From: Rahnella ecdela
Lineage (GTDB): Bacteria; Pseudomonadota; Gammaproteobacteria; Enterobacterales; Enterobacteriaceae
Length of the DNA: 64,000 nt
Assembly: GCF_019049625.1 (NCBI RefSeq)
Contig: NZ_JAFMOY010000119.1
Coordinates: 50,449 to 114,448, forward strand
Direction: 5' to 3'
Shown: one piece after another, positions 19,534-28,841 of the stretch
Layout of the letters: every line of letters starts with the position of its first letter
How positions within the stretch are numbered: the first letter of the stretch is position 1
The notes under the pieces: generated by a model
What the model saw: the letters and a program-made list of their open reading frames with translations, nothing else
Told to the model about the DNA's origin: nothing
The model's database searches: none
Position numbers and translations under genes: made by a program

Positions 19534-21903
19534 TCAGTTCACAATCTCAATACTGATCAACCGGCTGTCCGCGCGTCCGTGATCGTCCACGGCGCGGATG
19601 CGATACTGCCCATTGTTAATGGGCTGCCAGTCGATGGCAGATTTGCTGGCCGAGCTGCCAAGATAGATATCATCCACAAACCAGTACACCGTTTTACTGT
19701 CCGCATCGGTTACGGCGTTAAATGAAATCCGGTCGCGGCCCTGCTGGGACTGGCGCAGCGTATAAGTGGTGTTTTTCAGTGGCGATGTAATGCGCGGCGG
19801 ATTGCCGCTCACGTCCACGCCCTCATCTTTGCAGTGGTTCACCGGTGGTTTGCGTTTGGGTAATCCGGCCTGAGCAAATACGTTGGCCAGATCAGATGGC
19901 CAGAATTCAAACACTTCCGTGCGAGTCTCGTCCTCGTCATAAGGCGGGCAGGCGACTTCACCAGTCAGTTTATCGAGCAGTACCGGGCGGTAAACGGTAT
20001 CGACTTTGATTGGAGACTTTCCGGGAATAAACCAGGTTTTGCCTTTTTGCTGGCACCACGGCGTTGGCAAATCTCCGCTGGCAAGGCAGATGTCTACCCG
20101 CTTCACCCCTTTGGGCAACGAGCGTTTAGGCTCCTGCACGTCGGGATAACTGGCCGTAATGCTGTCGATAATATTGAAAAACAGCGGCGCAGCTGCGTCG
20201 GCACCGACAAATACGTTATTGCCTTTGCTGTCGAAATTCCCCTCCCATACCACTAATACGTAAGGGCCGAAAATACCGACACTCCATGCATCGCGAAAGC
20301 CCCAGGACGTGCCGGTTTTCCAGTACACCGGCAGCGAGGACGGTGCCTGAGCCAGCGTATCGCCCGGACGGCGGTGCTGACGCAGCATATCCAGCGTCAT
20401 AAAACTGGCTTCTTCACTCAGCAAACGAACAGGAGTTGTCTGTTGCGGATCGTTTTTTTGCATCCGCAGCGGTTGCAGCACGCCGCGGTTCGCCAGCAAT
20501 GCATACAGTTTTGCCAGTTCCTGCATTGTCACTTCACCGCCACCCAGCACCAGCGACAGGCCGTAATGGTTTTCACTGGCCATATCAGCCACACCGGAAA
20601 GCCGCAGAAACTGATAAAACGTCGGCTGACGCAGCTGCGATGCCACATAAACGGCAGGAATATTACGGCTGAAATTCAGGGCATCGGTCGCGGTCACCGG
20701 GCCGAGAAAACGCCGGTCAAAATTTTCCGGCGCGTAAGCACCAAAAGCAGAAGGCACATCCTTCAGGATGGTCATCGGATGCAGGACGCCCTGCTCCATC
20801 CCCAGCGCATAAATAAACGGTTTGAGCGCGGATCCCGGCGAGCGTTTAGCATTAGTGCCATTCACCTGCCCCTGAATGCCGCGGTTGTAATAATCGGCGG
20901 ATCCCACCAGCGCACGCACGCCCATATCGCGGGTATCGACCAGCAGAACGGCGGCGTTGTGAATACCACGGCTTTGATTGCGGGTGATAAACGCGTTGAC
21001 CTGTCGTTCAGTCAGTCGCTGCAAACCGGCGTCTATCGTGGTGTCAGTTCGGGTATCTGTTCCGGAAAACTGCTGATTTTGCTGACGCAGCTGTTCAATG
21101 AAATGCGGCGCAATATACGGCATCTGCTCGGGCTGGCGCAGTGCCAGCGGCAATCTGAACAGGGAAATCTGGCTGCTGTCTGTGGCGTATTGCGCCTGCC
21201 AGCGTACGAACAGACGGTTTCTCGCCTGTATCAGCGCACTGCCGATAACGCCGGTTTTAGGGTCAATGCGATAACTCGGTGATTGTGGCAAAACTGCCAG
21301 CGTCAGCGCTTCTGGCAAGGCCAGGTCCTTTGGTGCTTTATTGAAATAAATCAGGCTGGCTGCGCCGATACTCTCAATATTGCGGCCATACGGCGCACTG
21401 TTCAAATAGGCTTCAAGAATGTCGCGCTTGGAATAGCTCAGCTCAAGTTGTACCGCCCGCAGCACCTGCAAAATTTTGCCCGACGGTGTGCGGGTATTCA
21501 GATGCCAGTGCATGCGTGCCAACTGCATGGTGATGGTCGATCCTCCCTGCATTTTTCCGCCCGCCACATAACTGCGCCAGAATCCACGCATCAGACTGAA
21601 CGGATTGAAACCGGGATTGTAGTAAAAACTACGGTCTTCATGCAGTAAGAGACCTTCCACCGCCAGCGGAGAAATCTGTTCCAGCGGCGTCCACAGACGA
21701 TAACGATCGTCGTTAGCCAGTGTGATACGCATCAGCGTACCCTGCCGGTCGTAATAAACAGAGGAAAAGGGTTGTCCCTGAGAAAGTGGTGGATGGGGCC
21801 AGAGCCGGCATGCCAGTACGATCAGCGCCAGTAAAAAAAACGCCATCGCAATATTTTGCAGCAGACGTTTTGCTGTTTTGGAAAAGGCAGGAAAAGAGAT
21901 CAT
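19534..21903 (-). CDS. pbpC: Penicillin-binding protein 1C (PbpC)
   Basis: The 789-residue protein has a single N-terminal membrane anchor (about residues 17-34) and a GT51 glycosyltransferase domain (EDRSFYYNPG, GGSTITMQLARMHW). The transpeptidase domain has SALK in SPGSALKPF, SRN in FSRNIPAVY and KTG in YWKTGTSWGFRD. A C-terminal BiPBP_C-type domain follows. E. coli PbpC is 770 residues; it has glycosyltransferase activity but poor binding to most beta-lactams. It lies 57 bases downstream of the alpha-2-macroglobulin gene on the same strand, the conserved pairing thought to couple wall repair to protease trapping when the outer membrane is breached. In E. coli the pair is elsewhere on the chromosome. 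Confidence 0.96.
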   Translation of the reverse strand: MISFPAFSKTAKRLLQNIAMAFFLLALIVLACRLWPHPPLSQGQPFSSVYYDRQGTLMRITLANDDRYRLWTPLEQISPLAVEGLLLHEDRSFYYNPGFNPFSLMRGFWRSYVAGGKMQGGSTITMQLARMHWHLNTRTPSGKILQVLRAVQLELSYSKRDILEAYLNSAPYGRNIESIGAASLIYFNKAPKDLALPEALTLAVLPQSPSYRIDPKTGVIGSALIQARNRLFVRWQAQYATDSSQISLFRLPLALRQPEQMPYIAPHFIEQLRQQNQQFSGTDTRTDTTIDAGLQRLTERQVNAFITRNQSRGIHNAAVLLVDTRDMGVRALVGSADYYNRGIQGQVNGTNAKRSPGSALKPFIYALGMEQGVLHPMTILKDVPSAFGAYAPENFDRRFLGPVTATDALNFSRNIPAVYVASQLRQPTFYQFLRLSGVADMASENHYGLSLVLGGGEVTMQELAKLYALLANRGVLQPLRMQKNDPQQTTPVRLLSEEASFMTLDMLRQHRRPGDTLAQAPSSLPVYWKTGTSWGFRDAWSVGIFGPYVLVVWEGNFDSKGNNVFVGADAAAPLFFNIIDSITASYPDVQEPKRSLPKGVKRVDICLASGDLPTPWCQQKGKTWFIPGKSPIKVDTVYRPVLLDKLTGEVACPPYDEDETRTEVFEFWPSDLANVFAQAGLPKRKPPVNHCKDEGVDVSGNPPRITSPLKNTTYTLRQSQQGRDRISFNAVTDADSKTVYWFVDDIYLGSSASKSAIDWQPINNGQYRIRAVDDHGRADSRLISIEIVN

Positions 21904-21924
21904 CTTGCTACTCAGAACAGGTTA

Positions 21925-21948
21925 CGCCCCGCCGTTAATGACGGGGCG
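21925..21948 (-). other. Hairpin between the alpha-2-macroglobulin gene and pbpC
   Basis: A seven-base GC-only stem (CGCCCCG/CGGGGCG) lies in the 57-base gap. There is no T-run on the minus strand after it, so read-through into pbpC is likely. It may reduce or stabilise the distal message. Confidence 0.45.
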
Positions 21949-21960
21949 ACTGCGTTTTTG

Positions 21961-24900
21961 TTATTTTTTAGCAACAGCCGCTTCGTCAGCTGGCACGACA
22001 ATCAGTTTTTTGTCACTAACGGAAAGCGCCTGAACTTCGCGGTCATACATCGCTTCACCGTAAGCTGGCGGAATCACAAAACTGCCGGTATTAGTGGCTT
22101 TAATCTGATACACAAACTCCTGCACATCAGTGCTGGCGCTGCCATAAATCACCACGCGGTCTTCACGAATATCGCTGTAATCCGGCGCCCATGTTGAACC
22201 CGATGCCGCCAGCGGTGACTGCCAGGACGCGGAAGCTTCTGCGTCACTGTTTTCGTCACTCCCGTCAGATTCCGGTTCCGGTGGCGTTTGCTGAATCACT
22301 TCGAAACCGCCCGGCAGCAAATCGACAATCGCCAGATTGCTTTGGCCTTCCGCTGAATTGGCGCGGACTTTCAGATGCACGTTGATCTTCTGCCCCAGCG
22401 TCACCTGCGTGACCGCATTGCCTTTTTCATCCGTGTAATCGCGGGTGATTTCCAGACCACGTGAAATCGCTTTCTTCGGCGCGGACAGGTCATAACCGGC
22501 CTGAGTCACCACATACCAGGCTGGCGCATTGTTGCCGTTTTCGATGCGAAGCGCCTGTGCATCCGCAGTGAAGTTCGCTTTAGCAAACAGCCCCTGAACC
22601 TGTGAAATCAGCTGTGGTTCCACATTTTTAGTTTTGCTTAACTGCGTAATCTTCAGCGCGTCCGGTGCAGTTGCCTGTGCCGCCACCTGCGTGGAATAAC
22701 TCTCCAGCGCCAGAATACTCATCGCAGAAGAATACGTGGTATAGCGTTCCTCTTTCAGCGCTTTGACCATATTCTCCAGCACCTGCGGCGGAATAGCGGA
22801 AACCTTTTCCGGGAAGTGACGGGTGATCAGATACAGCCGCGTCGCGTCCTGCACCAGCGGATCAAAGTAATTTTGCGTCCACCAGGCTTTGTCATACGCC
22901 TTGCTCAGCTGCTTCCATGTCGGTTGCAACAACGTATTCGCTTCATCATCCATTTTAAGCAGACGATAAGACGACGCCAGATACATCGCGCTGAGATCGG
23001 TTTTCCATGTGTCCGGATAACGTTGCTGCAACGTGTCCTGCACCGACGCCAGCGAACTGGTGGTGATTTCACCCTGACGGGTCAGCAGATACACCGCCCA
23101 CGCGCGCAGACGAAGCGTATACAAATCATCACTCTGATTCGTTGCCAGTTCGCGCAGTGCAGAATTTGCCTCTTCCAGCATACCGGCAGGCAATGCGACG
23201 CCAGCGGCTTTCGCTTCCAGCAGATATTGCACCACATAAGGCGTGACGAACGGATCGGTCTGCGGTGACGACCGCCAAAGGCCAACCGCACCGCTGTCAT
23301 TCTGACGTGAACGTAATACCGCCAGCATATCTTTCAGCTGTTTGCTGCTTTCTGCCTGACTCTGTACGCCTTTCATCTCCGGATGGAGAGTACCGAGGAT
23401 CAGAGGAACCGAGCGGCTGACAATCTGCTCAGAACAGTAATACGGATAATTCGCCAGATACTGTGACAACCCTCGGGTCAGCACCAGCGGCGAGTTGGAG
23501 ACGGCCGCCGTACGTACCGCGTAGGCATCAAACATCTGGCGCAGATTATCGACGTTCTGGCTGCTGCCGCTCATGCGCCCCATTACCGACTGTGTGCGGA
23601 ACGGCATTGCCGGACGCACCGACGTACTGATCGTCCGGCGGCTGGTTTTATCAGCGTACTTTTCATCTGAAACCCTGGCCTCAAACACCAGCGGTGCATC
23701 GCCCGGCAGGGCTTTGGCGCGCAGACGGAAGTTAACCACCCCTTCGCGTTTCTCAGCCAATGACAGGTTCTGATCGACGTTACCCACCACTTCCAATTGC
23801 GCCGGCACGCTCAGATGAATCGCTACCGGAATGCTTTTTCCGTTCAGCCCGTCGAGGTTATTGCTGACCCCGACACTGACGTCAAACTCATCACCCGGCG
23901 CTACCATCGACGGCACATTCGGCGTCATGATGAAGTTATCGCGCACGGTCGCAGAAGTCTGCGCCTTACCGATTTTGTCTGGCGTAACGGAAATCGCCAT
24001 TACGCGGATTTTACCGTTGAAGTAATCCGGCACCTGATAATCGAACTGCTTCTCGCCGTTCACTTCAGTAATACCCGACCAGTACGCCACCGGCTTATCT
24101 CGTTTACGCTTGAACGGATTGACGTTCAGATCCAGCCCCTCACCGGCGTCACCGCCCGGCGCTGCGGCCAGCTGCATCAGTTTGCTGAACTCCGGCAGGA
24201 TGAGATCGAGAATTTGCGAGCTTTCCACGCCCAGCTCGCGCTTGCGGAAGAAATATTCCAGCGGATCTTTCAGGCGATAACGCGCCACCTGCAAAATCCC
24301 TTCATCGACGGCAAACAACGCAACCTGCTGCGGACCATCCGTCATTACCGTCATCGCCAGGTTTTCGCCCGGTTTTATCACTTCAGGCGCATCGACTTCG
24401 AGGTAGTTTTGGCGCGCTTTTGTGCTGATTTTAAACGGCATCACGCCGTAGCTCAGCGGACTCATAAAGATTTCATTGGAATTCACATCACGCACGAACT
24501 GTACGTTGATGTAGCCATTGCCTTCCATTCCCGCAGGCACGCGGATTTTCTGCACCGAACTGGTGGTATCGGTGTGGAACCACTGCCAGCTGTAAACTTT
24601 ATCTTTCTCGATAGTGATCAGCCCGCTGCCGGTATAAGGCGCGTTGATGGCCACTTCAATTTCTTCACCCGGCTGATATTGTGCCTGATTGAGTTTCAGT
24701 TTCAGCTCGGCATTTCGGTCGAGCGAACGGCTCAGATTGGCGTTACCGGCCACGGTGTAGCCGATGCGGTTCAGCACATTGCCTTTCGCATCTTCCACCA
24801 CCAGCACGAAATCGCCCGGTTTATCCGTCGCCAGCGTCAGGTCATTGCCCTGCGCGGTCAGTGACAGCGGCTGTTCCGACAGCTGCACTTCTTTCATTTT

Positions 24901-27900
24901 TGACTGGTATTTGTAAACGCCAGAGTCCTGTTTGGTCAGCACAGAGATGTATTTCTGCTCGACGAGCGCAACTTTCAGGTCCGGCAACGCAATCTTATTC
25001 AGCGAAGGATCGACCGCAATCACGTTCAGATGACGAACGGCGTTGTGGTTGATGTAACCCAAATCGCCGTCGGCTTTCACCCCGACCAGATAGTCATAAG
25101 GCGAAACCAGTACCCGCGCCGTCGCGGCTACAGAACGGCCACCACCGGCCACAAAGGCTTCAGAAAGCAGTTGCAGCTGATAGGTCGCATCCGCGTAAGA
25201 TTTCAGATCCAGCCCGATAGTCGCCGCGCCTTTTACATCGGTGGTACGGTCTTCCAGCTCTGTTTCAAAACCGTCGTTGTTCTGGCGGTTCTCGTAGAAC
25301 GCGTAATCCGGGAACTGATCGAAGCTCGGATACATCGGGCGCAGCGTCAGTTTCGACGTCACACGCCGGTCCTGTGCAGGCGTGCCGAACAGGTTCTGCA
25401 CGTCAATATTGGCCTGCAATTCAGACGGTTTCACCCAGCCTCGTTTACGATCTGGCGTCAGTTGCAGTGTGACCTTCAGCTGATCCGGCTCGAATTCTTT
25501 GACGTTGACTGAGGTATGACCCAGTAAAGTCGAAGACTCATTGTCTTTGCCGATCAGATATAAATAGACGTTCCATTCACCGGTTGGCGAATTATCGTCA
25601 GTCGTATAACTCAGCTCATTGAAACCGCTGGCACCAAGCGTCAGCGGGATAGTGCTCATCAGCTTGTCGCGCGGGTCATGAATTTCGGCACGCACCGGCA
25701 CACCGGCCAGACCGTTGCTCCAGTCCGCAGCGCGCGTAATCAGGCCGATATTGAACGTATCCCCTGGACGATAAACGCCGCGATCGGAGAACAGATAACT
25801 GCTCAGCGTACGCGGATCGTTCGGGGTAATTTCACCGTCGACATCAAAACGGGAGAAATCGAGGCCGCGGTCATTATTTCTGTCCGCGGGCAGGAAGGAC
25901 ACATCGCCCTCTTTTTCGACCAGGAACATCACCGGCTGGCGCTCGCTGGTATACACGTCCAGCGCAGGGAAACGCACGTGGCCGTCCGCGCTGGTCATTT
26001 GCGTCAGCAACGTCACGCCATTTTTCGCGATGACTGAGACTTTCGCATTCGCCACCGGCGTGCCGCTGTGAATCGACTGCACAAAGACGTCGCGGGTTTT
26101 ATCCTGCGAACGCTTGGCAATAATCCCCAGATCAGTCACTACCACAAAGCGGGAATCGCCTGCCGGTGCTTCGTCTTCGCTCTGGTAATCGTCCTGATAC
26201 ACATTGCCGTCGTCATCCGCTTCCGGTTTCACTTCCTTCTTCTTCGGATCCCATTCCGACAACGTCAGCAGGAATACGCCACGGTGTGAAGACGGATCGG
26301 TGGAAAGATAACGCGAGAGATCGACGCCCTGATAATTCACTTCACCCGGCTTGTCGTTGTTAACAGCGGTCTGATACTTAAAGTGCTCGGTAAAATACTC
26401 GTCATTAAGACGATTAAATTCTGCCGATGAATACTGACGGCTTTTGAACGACACGATGTGTTGCAGCTGGCTTGGGATCACCCGTTTGATATCCAGACGC
26501 ATCCCCGGCACGTTGCGCGCCGCGACGCTGATCTGCTTATCGCCATTTACCGACAACAGCGAGCCCTGCGACATAAATTGCAGGGATTTCGGATAATCTG
26601 GCACCGCGACAATCCGGTAAACTTTTTCCGGCATTTTGTAGCCACCGGACGAGGTCAGAATGTTATCTATTTCCACCAGCATGGCGCGGTGCGCCGGTGC
26701 ATCAAAGCGGAAACTGAACTGTGGCTGATAATCACTTTCGGCGTCATTGAGCTGAATATTCAGCGGCGTGGACTGCGCGAGAACATTATTTTCCACGCTG
26801 TCGACTTCCCAGCTGGCGTAATCATCCGGGCCTTTGGCTTCATCCTGATCGTTCGGATTATGCTGCGGCAGTAACCAGACTTTGACTGCCTGGCGGATAT
26901 CTTTGTCTTTGACCGCATCGCTGAACCCGACGATCAGCGCACGCTGACCTTTCGCACCGTCGGCATCCACCACCTGCGCGCTGGCTTCGTTAACCATCAG
27001 GCTGTAAAGCGTAGGCACGGACACCGCGCCATTTCGGGCTTGCGTGGTCGGCGCAGAAGGTACTGACGCTTTCACGCCCTCACCGATTGTCACCCGCACG
27101 GAACCGCCGTGTTCGAGCGATTTAAGGGGTTCTGAATGCACCCAGGCATTGATTTTTTTCTGGTCGTAAACCACGGAATAATTGAGTTTCGACTGCGTTT
27201 TGGCTTTCCCTTCGGTCAGACCGAGAGAAATCTGTTTTTCAAAACTGGCCACATCCACCGGCGCGTTAAATTTAACGTTAAAAATCGCGCTGCGTTTTTG
27301 CGGGTCCTGCGGATCCTGATAGTACTCGGCCTGCCCCAGCTGATAATCGAACGCCGGTGCGGTGAATTCATAACGGGTTTTCGCCAGCTTGATTTGCGGC
27401 GCGAGCAGGACGTCAGGCGTGAAATCAACTTCATATTTCGTGCCCATCGGCAGCGGGTTTTTAGGGGTGAACACTAAGGTGTAGCCGCTGACCCATTTCC
27501 ATTCGCCTTCGGTAGCCGGTTTCAGGGATATCCCTTTTTCGACCACTTTACCGACATCGGTAATCGGCGCGACGGAGTTGCGGAAATTGAAAATCGCCTG
27601 CTGCGGCGCGAGTTTTTGTGCTGCGTAATTGATGGCTTCCGGACCGCTGATACGCACGCTGGTATCCTGATACACCATCGGCGCCGGTTCGATGGGCTGT
27701 GGCCGGTTAAGCCACCAGTGCCAGCCGTAAACGCCCGCACCCGCGGCGCACAGCAAAACCAGAATCGCCAGACTGATGGCTTTAGGGTACTTATCCACTC
27801 CGCCTTCAAGACGCGTAAAACCACGTTTGAGGCCGCCGGACATTGCTGTCCACCAGGCAGGCGCGCGCCAGTCGATATTGCCGACGATCGGTTTAAAAAT

Positions 27901-27993
27901 GCGCCCCAGCAGACCTGATACAAAGGCCAGCACGCGCAGCAGGCCTTTTATCAATGTAAAAGGCAGACGAAGTAAGAATTTTAATAAATCCAT
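21961..27993 (-). CDS. yfhM: Large bacterial alpha-2-macroglobulin with thioester motif, membrane-anchored
   Basis: This 2010-residue protein is of the YfhM type, but longer than E. coli YfhM (1653, a lipoprotein). It lacks a lipobox. Instead an N-terminal cytoplasmic stretch with hydrophobic and amphipathic helices (residues 1-70) leads to one membrane segment at about 72-93, so most of the protein should lie in the periplasm. Macroglobulin-type repeats follow, including VYRPGDTFNIGLITRAADW at about 740, and then a terpenoid-cyclase-like thioester domain. The thioester motif is YYCSEQ, with the reactive Cys at residue 1520 and the Gln three residues on. Proteins of this kind trap attacking proteases by covalent linkage. 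It is transcribed ahead of pbpC. The symbol reflects family and pairing, not one-to-one identity with the E. coli protein. Confidence 0.9.
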   Translation of the reverse strand: MDLLKFLLRLPFTLIKGLLRVLAFVSGLLGRIFKPIVGNIDWRAPAWWTAMSGGLKRGFTRLEGGVDKYPKAISLAILVLLCAAGAGVYGWHWWLNRPQPIEPAPMVYQDTSVRISGPEAINYAAQKLAPQQAIFNFRNSVAPITDVGKVVEKGISLKPATEGEWKWVSGYTLVFTPKNPLPMGTKYEVDFTPDVLLAPQIKLAKTRYEFTAPAFDYQLGQAEYYQDPQDPQKRSAIFNVKFNAPVDVASFEKQISLGLTEGKAKTQSKLNYSVVYDQKKINAWVHSEPLKSLEHGGSVRVTIGEGVKASVPSAPTTQARNGAVSVPTLYSLMVNEASAQVVDADGAKGQRALIVGFSDAVKDKDIRQAVKVWLLPQHNPNDQDEAKGPDDYASWEVDSVENNVLAQSTPLNIQLNDAESDYQPQFSFRFDAPAHRAMLVEIDNILTSSGGYKMPEKVYRIVAVPDYPKSLQFMSQGSLLSVNGDKQISVAARNVPGMRLDIKRVIPSQLQHIVSFKSRQYSSAEFNRLNDEYFTEHFKYQTAVNNDKPGEVNYQGVDLSRYLSTDPSSHRGVFLLTLSEWDPKKKEVKPEADDDGNVYQDDYQSEDEAPAGDSRFVVVTDLGIIAKRSQDKTRDVFVQSIHSGTPVANAKVSVIAKNGVTLLTQMTSADGHVRFPALDVYTSERQPVMFLVEKEGDVSFLPADRNNDRGLDFSRFDVDGEITPNDPRTLSSYLFSDRGVYRPGDTFNIGLITRAADWSNGLAGVPVRAEIHDPRDKLMSTIPLTLGASGFNELSYTTDDNSPTGEWNVYLYLIGKDNESSTLLGHTSVNVKEFEPDQLKVTLQLTPDRKRGWVKPSELQANIDVQNLFGTPAQDRRVTSKLTLRPMYPSFDQFPDYAFYENRQNNDGFETELEDRTTDVKGAATIGLDLKSYADATYQLQLLSEAFVAGGGRSVAATARVLVSPYDYLVGVKADGDLGYINHNAVRHLNVIAVDPSLNKIALPDLKVALVEQKYISVLTKQDSGVYKYQSKMKEVQLSEQPLSLTAQGNDLTLATDKPGDFVLVVEDAKGNVLNRIGYTVAGNANLSRSLDRNAELKLKLNQAQYQPGEEIEVAINAPYTGSGLITIEKDKVYSWQWFHTDTTSSVQKIRVPAGMEGNGYINVQFVRDVNSNEIFMSPLSYGVMPFKISTKARQNYLEVDAPEVIKPGENLAMTVMTDGPQQVALFAVDEGILQVARYRLKDPLEYFFRKRELGVESSQILDLILPEFSKLMQLAAAPGGDAGEGLDLNVNPFKRKRDKPVAYWSGITEVNGEKQFDYQVPDYFNGKIRVMAISVTPDKIGKAQTSATVRDNFIMTPNVPSMVAPGDEFDVSVGVSNNLDGLNGKSIPVAIHLSVPAQLEVVGNVDQNLSLAEKREGVVNFRLRAKALPGDAPLVFEARVSDEKYADKTSRRTISTSVRPAMPFRTQSVMGRMSGSSQNVDNLRQMFDAYAVRTAAVSNSPLVLTRGLSQYLANYPYYCSEQIVSRSVPLILGTLHPEMKGVQSQAESSKQLKDMLAVLRSRQNDSGAVGLWRSSPQTDPFVTPYVVQYLLEAKAAGVALPAGMLEEANSALRELATNQSDDLYTLRLRAWAVYLLTRQGEITTSSLASVQDTLQQRYPDTWKTDLSAMYLASSYRLLKMDDEANTLLQPTWKQLSKAYDKAWWTQNYFDPLVQDATRLYLITRHFPEKVSAIPPQVLENMVKALKEERYTTYSSAMSILALESYSTQVAAQATAPDALKITQLSKTKNVEPQLISQVQGLFAKANFTADAQALRIENGNNAPAWYVVTQAGYDLSAPKKAISRGLEITRDYTDEKGNAVTQVTLGQKINVHLKVRANSAEGQSNLAIVDLLPGGFEVIQQTPPEPESDGSDENSDAEASASWQSPLAASGSTWAPDYSDIREDRVVIYGSASTDVQEFVYQIKATNTGSFVIPPAYGEAMYDREVQALSVSDKKLIVVPADEAAVAKK

Positions 27994-28256
27994 TTGTACC
28001 TGTACCCCAATCCCTGTAGATGGTTAAACGCGAGTGATATTTTTATTTAATTCATTATATTACGTGAAATATCTGAAGGTAAAAAAACGTAAGAAACCGC
28101 ACAGAAGGATAATAGCTCTCTGGCTAAAAAGCCATCATATAAAGCGTAGCAGTGCGTCGGATTTTTCGGGCGATTTGTGCGCTGCCAGGAATGCGATTGT
28201 GTGAAACAATGGCGGCAGATTTATGTGCAGGAAACGGTGAGAAAGTGACAGGTAAT

Positions 28257-28730
28257 ATGAAAACGAAACTGATTACCCGTGAAGGCTACGACAAGCTCAA
28301 AACTGAGCTGGATTTCCTGTGGCGCGATGAGCGTCCGGAAGTGACCAAAAAAGTCACGTGGGCGGCAAGCCTGGGCGATCGCAGTGAAAATGCCGATTAC
28401 CAGTACAACAAAAAGCGACTGCGTGAAATCGACCGCCGTATCCGCTATCTGACCAAATGTATGGAACAATTACGCATCGTCGATTATTCACCACAACAGG
28501 ACGGCAAAGTGTTTTTTGGCGCGTGGGTGGAGGTGGAAAATGACGACGGCGACATCAAACGCTTTCGCATTGTCGGTTATGACGAAATTTTTGGCCGCAA
28601 AGACTACATTTCTATCGATTCTCCGATGGCGCGCGCCCTGCTGAAAAAAGAAGTCGGTGACAGTCTGATAGTAACCACGCCGGTTGGCGACGCGACCTGG
28701 TACGTCAACGAAATTGACTACGGGAAATGA
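28257..28730 (+). CDS. greB: GreB, transcript cleavage factor
   Basis: From the ATG at 28257 (AGGT eight bases upstream) this is 157 residues, matching E. coli GreB (158) nearly throughout. The N-terminal coiled coil carries the acidic tip (SLGDRSENADYQYNKKR, the Asp and Glu that coordinate the catalytic Mg2+ in the RNA polymerase secondary channel). The C-terminal FKBP-like domain has GRKDYISIDSPMARALL. GreB rescues backtracked polymerase by stimulating RNA cleavage. Longer upstream starts are rejected because they add sequence absent from the family. In E. coli greB adjoins ompR and is followed by tex; here the tex side is conserved and the ompR side is interrupted. The 263 bases upstream are AT-rich and hold its promoter. 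Confidence 0.97.
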   Translation: MKTKLITREGYDKLKTELDFLWRDERPEVTKKVTWAASLGDRSENADYQYNKKRLREIDRRIRYLTKCMEQLRIVDYSPQQDGKVFFGAWVEVENDDGDIKRFRIVGYDEIFGRKDYISIDSPMARALLKKEVGDSLIVTTPVGDATWYVNEIDYGK

Positions 28731-28841
28731 TCAGCTAACTCTCAAAACGCGCAGGCAGGCGGCCTGATGACTGGCATTTTTAGTCTTCAAACCGTATAAC
28801 TGTGCCCTGCTTTTTTAAACGAAAGAACTGATACCAGACCT

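Noticed and set aside
20374..21282. 302-codon open frame on the plus strand
   Set aside because: It lies wholly antisense to pbpC, has no ribosome site and reads as a codon-bias shadow with many His/Gln/Arg codons.
23797..24864. 355-codon open frame on the plus strand
   Set aside because: It is antisense to the alpha-2-macroglobulin gene; composition and lack of features mark it as a shadow.
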